In this document: positions 39,103 through 43,849 of the stretch, piece by piece
How positions within the stretch are numbered: position 1 is the stretch's first letter
How the letters are laid out: every line of letters begins with the position of its first letter
NCBI GenBank assembly: GCA_947087265.1
Contig: CAMUBY010000009.1
Coordinates: forward strand, 1-43,849
Length of the DNA stretch: 43,849 nt
From: an uncultured Clostridia bacterium
Lineage (GTDB): Bacteria; Bacillota; Clostridia; Christensenellales; Borkfalkiaceae
Direction: 5' to 3'
Position numbers and translations under genes: made by a program
The notes under the pieces: generated by a model
What the model was told of the DNA's origin: nothing
Database searches by the model: none
The model's input: only the letters and a program-made list of their open reading frames with translations

Positions 39103-39706
39103 TATGTTTACTTTGAATAAGCAAATTTTTAAATTTATTGTTGGAAGATTGCTCTTGCAGTAATTTTAAAATTGCAAATTCCGCTGTTTCCGTAACGTTT
39201 ACAAATAATACTTTTGATTGATATGCGCAATCCTCTATGATTTTGCCACCCGTTGAGTCAAATATATTAATCGGTATTACAAACTTCAATATAATGTCGG
39301 AGCGATTGCATTTTTCTATTTTATGAACGCAACTCGGTAAAATCAATATACATTTACCTGCGGTTAATAAAAGTTCGGTACCGTCCTTAAAATGTTGTAT
39401 GCATTTACCGCGATGAACGTAAATAAGTTCATAAAACGTATGTGAATGAAAATACGGTATTTGGCTTACGGTATGTTTTTTTATATAAAATATATCGCTT
39501 TGTCTGATAGGTAAGATAGGAAATTCTTTTATACGACCCGATAAAAAATCCCCAACGGACAAATTCAATTGTTTAACTGCCTCAAAAATTTCTTTACTAT
39601 TCGCAAACTCGTTTTTTATTGCCGCCAAAAATAGTTTTTCCGTATCAACTTGTCTTTTATCGTCGGACTCGTGCTTGTTAAGAATTGTTAAAAAAGTATC
39701 GTTCAT
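39083..39706 (-). pseudogene. AraC-type regulator truncated before its DNA-binding domain
   Basis: 207 residues: an acidic N-terminus, then a cupin sensor (QIPYFHSHTFYELIYVHRGKCIQHFKDGTELLLTAGKCILILPSCVHKIEKC) as in AraC/XylS proteins, and a linker that stops at KHNGRQKV. The two C-terminal HTH motifs are missing and the reading frame runs into sequence from a kinase gene, consistent with a deletion. The promoter and start at 39706 are intact, so a truncated sensor may still be made. Start chosen because the -10 box lies 7 nt upstream. Confidence 0.75.
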
Positions 39707-39713
39707 ATTTAAA

Positions 39714-39742
39714 ATTATACCCAAAACCCGAATTTTTTGCAA
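39714..39742 (-). promoter_or_regulatory. Promoter predicting a leaderless transcript (AraC-type gene)
   Basis: On the minus strand TTGCAA (39742-39737), 17-nt spacer, TATAAT (39719-39714). Predicted +1 at 39707, one nt before the ATG; no SD. Confidence 0.85.
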
Positions 39743-39825
39743 GTAATGAAATATTGCGCAAAACGCCTTAACTTCTAATTTTTTTGATTAAATTTTAATC
39801 AAAATCAGTTAATTATTCCGCGCTA

Positions 39826-39854
39826 TTGACATTGTACCTTTCTTAATCTATAAT
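39826..39854 (+). promoter_or_regulatory. Consensus promoter of the 39889/39987 genes
   Basis: TTGACA (39826-39831), 17-nt spacer, TATAAT (39849-39854). Confidence 0.88.
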
Positions 39855-39888
39855 ATTGACTGGTAAAATTTAAACTTGGGAGTTAATC

Positions 39889-39963
39889 ATGGCTACAAGC
39901 AAAAAGCTCGAATTCTTCATAAGCAGTTGTTCAAAATTTAGTAGAATGCGTTTAGTCAGGTAA
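39889..39963 (+). pseudogene. 24-codon frame resembling a TfoX-type N-terminus
   Basis: ATG preceded by GGGAG at 9 nt, encoding MATSKKLEFFISSCSKFSRM then a stop. The MATSK start is like TfoX/Sxy N-terminal domain proteins (MATSKEFLEF...), of which this could be a decayed head. It lies between a good promoter and the 177-aa gene, so it may also be a small leader peptide. Low certainty. Confidence 0.35.
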
Positions 39964-39986
39964 AGATAAATATTACGAGTGATAAA

Positions 39987-40520
39987 ATGGAAGATAAAAT
40001 GAAAAAATTTGAATTTGAAAACGAAGTATATTATATAAACGGCGACTCTATTTATGATTCGCATTTTATAGGCGTTAGTGCCGATGTCGCAGGAAAAGTA
40101 ATAGAAGCGTATTTCGAAACAGTAGATTATAAAAATATGTCAGAGGACGAACTTGTGGAGTTCGTTCGTCGCTTACATAAACTGAAAGCATATTTTTTAT
40201 GTGGTAAGGCTTTTAAGTATGGTTTTGAAAAGTTTGGCAAATATGACTTCGCACGTAGGTTGGCGTCGACGATGACTAGCGTATATAGAAATCTTGGTCA
40301 ACCTAAAAAAGCAATTGAATTTGCAAATGATTATTTGGGCGAGGATGACTTTTATTCTATACCGTTGTTGACATCTTTGGCGGCTGCATATTGTGATATC
40401 AATGAGCCGTTAACTGCGAGAAAATACTGTGATGAAGCTTATAACTTACAGGGCGGTGGATTGGGCTACACAAATGAATTATCGCTTGTATATAAAAGAA
40501 TAGAAGCTATGCTGAAATAA
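39987..40520 (+). CDS. Hypothetical TPR-like protein
   Basis: A 177-aa soluble helical protein, MEDKMKKFEFENEVYYINGDSIYDSHFIGVS at the start and a helical repeat part with the TPR pattern (RRLASTMTSVYRNLGQPKKAIEFANDYLG..., SLAAAYCDINEPLTARKYCDEAYNLQG). Codons are AT-rich. Start ATG 39987 (or 39999); SD is weak. Probably acquired with the island; no functional partner is evident. Confidence 0.7.
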   Translation: MEDKMKKFEFENEVYYINGDSIYDSHFIGVSADVAGKVIEAYFETVDYKNMSEDELVEFVRRLHKLKAYFLCGKAFKYGFEKFGKYDFARRLASTMTSVYRNLGQPKKAIEFANDYLGEDDFYSIPLLTSLAAAYCDINEPLTARKYCDEAYNLQGGGLGYTNELSLVYKRIEAMLK

Positions 40521-40560
40521 TAAGAATATTTTCGGCTTCATGAATGAATGCTTACGTCGC

Positions 40561-40589
40561 TTGCAATACATTCCATATTATGGTATAAT
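40561..40589 (+). promoter_or_regulatory. Promoter predicting a leaderless GtrA-Glf transcript
   Basis: TTGCAA (40561-40566), 17-nt spacer, TGG-TATAAT (extended -10, hexamer 40584-40589). Predicted +1 at 40596, one nt before the ATG; no SD. Confidence 0.88.
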
Positions 40590-40596
40590 GATTCCC

Positions 40597-42333
40597 ATGA
40601 AAAAGCAAAAGAACGTCACCGCTATCGAGTGTGAAGCGGAACAAACAACACAGCAGAAGACAGAAGTTTCGGGAACGCAGGGGCAGCAACAATCGAAATC
40701 CGACGTGCCTATGACGGAGCAACAAACAGAGCGCTGGGCGAAATCATCTGAAAAAGTACAAAACCCCAAACTAAAACAGTTTATTCAGATTCTCATTTTC
40801 ACGGGTTTTTCAATTTCGGCGGGCGTCATTCAAATAGTATCGTTCGGCATTCTATACGACTGGACGAAGTGGCTTCCCTGGTGGCCGGCGTATCTTATCA
40901 GTTTGGTTTTGTCTGTTGTATGGAATTTTACATTTAACCGTAAATTCACGTTCCGAGCGGCAAACAACGTGCCGCTTGCCATGGGTCTGGTCGTTGTTTA
41001 TTATTGTATGTTTACCCCGATTTCCGTTTTCGGCGGCGATGAAATTGCGGCGATGCTGTCTGAAAACCTCGGAATGCTGGTTACCTTTATCATGATGCTC
41101 ATCAACTTTGTAACCGAATTTATTTGGGATAAGTTTATTGTGTTTAACGAAAAAGTAACGGGGCGGATAGAAGCGTTGTTCCATGGCGGGAAAAAGAGTG
41201 TTTACGTCGTCGGCGCGGGAATCAGCGGACTTACGGCGGCGCGTGTGCTTGCGGAAGCGGGATACCGCGTTACCGTAACGGAAAAACGCGACACGGTAGG
41301 GGGCAACGTTTACGACTATACTGACGAAAACGGTATTATCGTTCAGAAATACGGACCGCATATTTTCCACACGAATGACAAAGAAGTCTACGAGTTTCTT
41401 TCCCGTTTTACCGAATGGAATTTGTACGAACACCGCGTGCTCGGCTATATCGGCGGCAAGTATGTTCCCGTTCCCTTCAATCTCACTTCACTGTTTGAAC
41501 TCTATCCCAAAGACAAAGCCGAAAAGCTAAAGGCGATTCTCATACAAGAAATCGGGTTAGATAAAAAAGTTCCTATTCTGCAATTAAAAGAACACCCCGA
41601 AAAAATTGTGCGCGAATTTGCACAGTTTGTCTACGAAAACGTTTTCTACACTTACACGATGAAACAGTGGGGATTCCCGCCCGAAGAACTCGGCGCAACG
41701 GTCATGAACCGCGTGCCCGTCTATATCTCTTATGAGGACAGATATTTCACGGACGAATATCAGTTCCAGCCCAAAGAGGGATATACAAAACTTGCAGAGA
41801 ATTTGTTGTCGCATCGAAATATTAAGTTGGTGACGGGCAAGGACGCGTTGGAATCGCTTAAAATCGAAAACGGCGGGATTTTGCTTGACGGAAAAAAATT
41901 CCGCGGCAAAGTGATATTCACGGGTGCAATCGACGACTTATTCGCACGCAAATACGGCGCACTTTCCTACCGCAGTTTGGACTTTGTGTTTGAAACGCAC
42001 GATACCGCTTCCTATCAGCCTGCGGCGGTCGTAAATTATACGACGTCCGAAAAGTTTACGCGTATTTCGGAATTTACAAAATTCTGCTGTCCGCCGCAGG
42101 AGAAAACGGTCATCGTAAAAGAGTACAGCAAGGCGTGCGGTGAGGAGGATATTCCTTACTATCCAATTCCTAAACAGGAATGCCTTGCCGATTACGAGAA
42201 GTATTTGCTCGACGCGCAGCAGGTGAAAAATCTGTACCTGCTCGGCAGACTTGCCTGCTACCGCTATATGAATATGGACGTTGCCGTAAAGAGTGCAATG
42301 GAACTTGCAGAACAGATTAAAAATTCAAAATAA
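40597..42333 (+). CDS. Fusion of GtrA-family membrane domain and UDP-galactopyranose mutase
   Basis: A 578-aa protein. Residues 1-56 are polar and Gln-rich; 57-185 form four transmembrane helices of the GtrA family, with the signature WNFTFNRKFTFR (109-120) in the second loop; from 201 a complete flavoprotein UDP-galactopyranose mutase follows: VYVVGAGISGLTAARVLAEAG (FAD Rossmann), GGNVYDY, KYGPHIFHTNDKEV, TMKQWG, RVPVYISYEDRYFTD, FTRISEFTKF and LLGRLACYRYMNMD. UGM makes UDP-galactofuranose; GtrA proteins are thought to move undecaprenyl-linked sugars. The fusion suggests galactofuranose synthesis tied to the membrane for surface glycan assembly. ATG 40597 is selected since a longer frame would overlap the promoter. 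Confidence 0.92.
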   Translation: MKKQKNVTAIECEAEQTTQQKTEVSGTQGQQQSKSDVPMTEQQTERWAKSSEKVQNPKLKQFIQILIFTGFSISAGVIQIVSFGILYDWTKWLPWWPAYLISLVLSVVWNFTFNRKFTFRAANNVPLAMGLVVVYYCMFTPISVFGGDEIAAMLSENLGMLVTFIMMLINFVTEFIWDKFIVFNEKVTGRIEALFHGGKKSVYVVGAGISGLTAARVLAEAGYRVTVTEKRDTVGGNVYDYTDENGIIVQKYGPHIFHTNDKEVYEFLSRFTEWNLYEHRVLGYIGGKYVPVPFNLTSLFELYPKDKAEKLKAILIQEIGLDKKVPILQLKEHPEKIVREFAQFVYENVFYTYTMKQWGFPPEELGATVMNRVPVYISYEDRYFTDEYQFQPKEGYTKLAENLLSHRNIKLVTGKDALESLKIENGGILLDGKKFRGKVIFTGAIDDLFARKYGALSYRSLDFVFETHDTASYQPAAVVNYTTSEKFTRISEFTKFCCPPQEKTVIVKEYSKACGEEDIPYYPIPKQECLADYEKYLLDAQQVKNLYLLGRLACYRYMNMDVAVKSAMELAEQIKNSK

Positions 42334-42351
42334 TTATTCGCTTTCATAAAA

Positions 42352-42385
42352 ACGCGCCCGATTGATTACAATCGGGCGCGTCGTT
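42352..42385. terminator. Terminator between the fusion gene and the glycosyltransferase gene
   Basis: 12-bp stem acgcgcccgatt (42352-42363) with aatcgggcgcgt (42370-42381); modest T-rich sequence follows on each strand. Confidence 0.8.
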
Positions 42386-42425
42386 TCGTTCAAAAAATGA
42401 TTCGGTTTCCGTGAAAAAAAAGTTT

Positions 42426-43664
42426 TTATTTGCGGTTTTTGCGTGAATTTTTATCCGCCTGTTTCAGTGCTTTTTCTGCTTTTTTTCTGACGGTATTCAG
42501 TTCGATGTTTTGTGCTGTGAGTTCGCTATAATCTGCGTTCGGCTGCGCTAAAATAAACCGAGCAAGTTCTTCAATTGCGTTTTTGCGCAGACTCTGCATC
42601 CGCGCCGACATCTTTTCGAGTTCGTCGGGATTTTCAGACAGATAGCTTATTTTTTGTTTCAGTTGTTTGCCGTTTCGGAAAGACAGCGCAACACCTTTCT
42701 TTTTCATATAAATAAGATTGTGCTTTTCCTGTGCGGCAAGTTTTTCGGTAACGAGCATGGGCAGGCTTTTGTTGAGCATTTCCGTGACGCTCGTTCCGCC
42801 GAATTTATTTAAGATGATGTCGGCGGCTGAGAGGTAGAGGGGAACGTCGTTCGTAAAGCCGACATTGAGCACGCTCAAACCGTTTTTGAATTTCATTTTT
42901 GAAATTTTCCGGTAACTTTTCTCGTTTTTGCCGTTTATCATAATAATTTGTGCGCGGCGTCCTGCAAGCGCATTAACGAGCCACTTGAAAATGCGGAAAC
43001 CGCCGTTCCAATAGCCTCCGCCGAACATCACCATAACGGTGAAAACATCCGGTTCTAGCCCTAATTTTTCGCGCGCTTCCGCTTTGTTCACAACTTGCAG
43101 AGTACGCTCGTCCACAGGAAGCCCGATGGGCAGGAGTTGTTCGCGTTTGTAACCTTCGGAAATGCATTCTTCGATAAAGTCCTCGTTGGGAATGCTGAAG
43201 TAGTCGATTCCGACGCCCGCCTCCCAAAACGGAGAGTTGACGTAATCGAGATTGGAAACAATACATTTGCACGGGATATCGTAAATAAGCCGCAAATCCG
43301 TGATAGCGATTGCGCCGTAAAAATGCGTACAGTAAATGACGTCGGGCCGGAATTCCAGAATTTCGCCCATAAGTCCGTTGAGCGTTGAAAGAGCAACGTT
43401 TTGCGCGGAGCAGGAGTAGCGCTTTTCGGAGTCCGCATTTTTGTAGTGTTCGTAAAATGCGTTGTAGAGAGGAAGCAGTTTATCAACGGCGAGCGCGTAA
43501 CCCTGGTCGACCGTCCAGACGTTGAGTTTCGTAGAATAACTTTTCAAAAGGTCTACGATTTTTACTTCTGCGTTGCCGATGCTTTCCAGTTTGTTTTTCA
43601 TTCCTCTGGCGCAGGCGTTATGCCCACCGCCGGCAGTAACGGTTAAAATAAGAATTTTTTTCAT
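42426..43664 (-). CDS. MGDG synthase/UgtP-type glycosyltransferase (GT28)
   Basis: A 412-aa glycosyltransferase of the MGDG synthase / processive diacylglycerol glucosyltransferase type. N-terminal Rossmann with LTVTAGGGHNACARGM and a long MGDG_synth-like region, C-terminal UDP-sugar-binding half with MVMFGGGYWNGG, NKFGGTSVTEML and AAQEKHN; a very basic tail (RKKAEKALKQADKNSRKNRK) could bind acidic membrane lipids. Likely a peripheral membrane enzyme making glycolipids; the sugar could be glucose or galactose. Convergent with the GtrA-Glf fusion, which also uses UDP-galactose chemistry. The promoter ends 8 nt before the ATG. Confidence 0.87.
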   Translation of the reverse strand: MKKILILTVTAGGGHNACARGMKNKLESIGNAEVKIVDLLKSYSTKLNVWTVDQGYALAVDKLLPLYNAFYEHYKNADSEKRYSCSAQNVALSTLNGLMGEILEFRPDVIYCTHFYGAIAITDLRLIYDIPCKCIVSNLDYVNSPFWEAGVGIDYFSIPNEDFIEECISEGYKREQLLPIGLPVDERTLQVVNKAEAREKLGLEPDVFTVMVMFGGGYWNGGFRIFKWLVNALAGRRAQIIMINGKNEKSYRKISKMKFKNGLSVLNVGFTNDVPLYLSAADIILNKFGGTSVTEMLNKSLPMLVTEKLAAQEKHNLIYMKKKGVALSFRNGKQLKQKISYLSENPDELEKMSARMQSLRKNAIEELARFILAQPNADYSELTAQNIELNTVRKKAEKALKQADKNSRKNRK

Positions 43665-43672
43665 GCCGTTTT

Positions 43673-43702
43673 ATTATAATAAAATTTTGGATATTTCGTC
43701 AA
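43673..43702 (-). promoter_or_regulatory. Promoter of the glycosyltransferase, near-leaderless
   Basis: On the minus strand TTGACG (43702-43697), 18-nt spacer, TATAAT (43678-43673). Predicted +1 at 43666, two nt before the ATG; no SD. Confidence 0.82.
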
Positions 43703-43752
43703 GTGATTTTAATTCGGAATTCGTAACGCCCGAATTACACGAAAGAGGAAAC

Positions 43753-43786
43753 GCAAAAATCGGCATCCAATGATGCCGATTTTTGC
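43753..43786. terminator. Hairpin after tRNA-Cys
   Basis: 15-bp perfect stem gcaaaaatcggcatc (43753-43767) with its complement (43772-43786), loop CAAT. On the minus strand it lies 14 nt after tRNA-Cys. Confidence 0.75.
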
Positions 43787-43800
43787 TACATTCATGTTTT

Positions 43801-43849
43801 TGGAGGCGCCACCCGGATTTGAACCGGGGAGTCAGGGTTTTGCAGACCC
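43801..43849 (-). tRNA. tRNA-Cys (GCA), 3' part, cut by window edge
   Basis: The minus strand shows an anticodon loop with GCA (GGGTCTGCAAAACCC), T-arm CCCGGTTCAAATCCGGG, acceptor end with U73 and an encoded CCA. The 5' third is outside the window. Confidence 0.92.

Noticed and set aside
37751..40540. Prophage or integrative element
   Set aside because: No integrase, structural or conjugation gene and no visible att duplication of the tRNA-Leu end.

Overview
The window looks like a chromosomal segment of an anaerobic, spore-former-type Bacillota (Clostridia) bacterium, probably an uncultured gut lineage. Pointers are a PFL/PFL-activase fermentation locus, pyruvate phosphate dikinase, a Phe T-box on pheST, Veg, a SPOCS/LysM (SipL-like) protein, a SpoIVFA/SpoIVFB-like pair, CCA-encoded tRNAs and strong sigA-type promoters. 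Most of the window is moderately GC-rich. The stretch from about 37750 to 40540 is clearly AT-rich and looks acquired or decaying. Species cannot be named from the sequence alone.

Layout. 1-4200: 3' end of ppdK, a small membrane protein, an SDR oxidoreductase divergent from nadA. 4197-10511: CtpE-like P-type ATPase divergent from a serS / DEDD exonuclease / rRNA m5C methyltransferase operon with 4-nt overlaps. 10562-15023: a PnuC-type transporter with an attenuator-like leader, and a 1180-aa surface lipoprotein. 15202-19163: two half-size TauE/SafE proteins, then Ppx/GppA-HD, maf and an MreB-like gene in an overlapping operon. 19204-19643: a small XRE regulator and a 44-aa protein around a palindrome. 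19864-23590: T-box-pheS-pheT. 23692-26910: ZTP riboswitch, pflA, and a pyruvate formate-lyase encoded as two genes. 27219-28656: an XRE-controlled module with two tandem paralogues, three phased operators and repeats, bracketed by inverted copies of one terminator. 28671-32397: veg, SipL-like gene, ispE and a membrane protein. 32567-36719: APH-fold kinase, cysteine desulfurase, two divergent XRE genes, spoIVFA/spoIVFB-like pair. 36777-37750: helical protein divergent from a tRNA cluster (fMet, Met, Glu, Leu). 37751-40520: AT-rich island with truncated genes. 40597-43849: a GtrA-Glf fusion, an MGDG-synthase-type glycosyltransferase and a partial tRNA-Cys.

The most notable signals are: (i) a cleanly split pyruvate formate-lyase whose glycyl-radical domain is a separate 78-aa gene; (ii) seven unrelated genes whose start codon lies 6-8 nt after a consensus -10 box, with no Shine-Dalgarno, i.e. 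predicted leaderless mRNAs; (iii) a GtrA flippase-type domain fused to UDP-galactopyranose mutase; (iv) an unassigned pnuC leader with mutually exclusive stems; and (v) small XRE regulators whose palindromic operators exactly fill the -35/-10 spacer.
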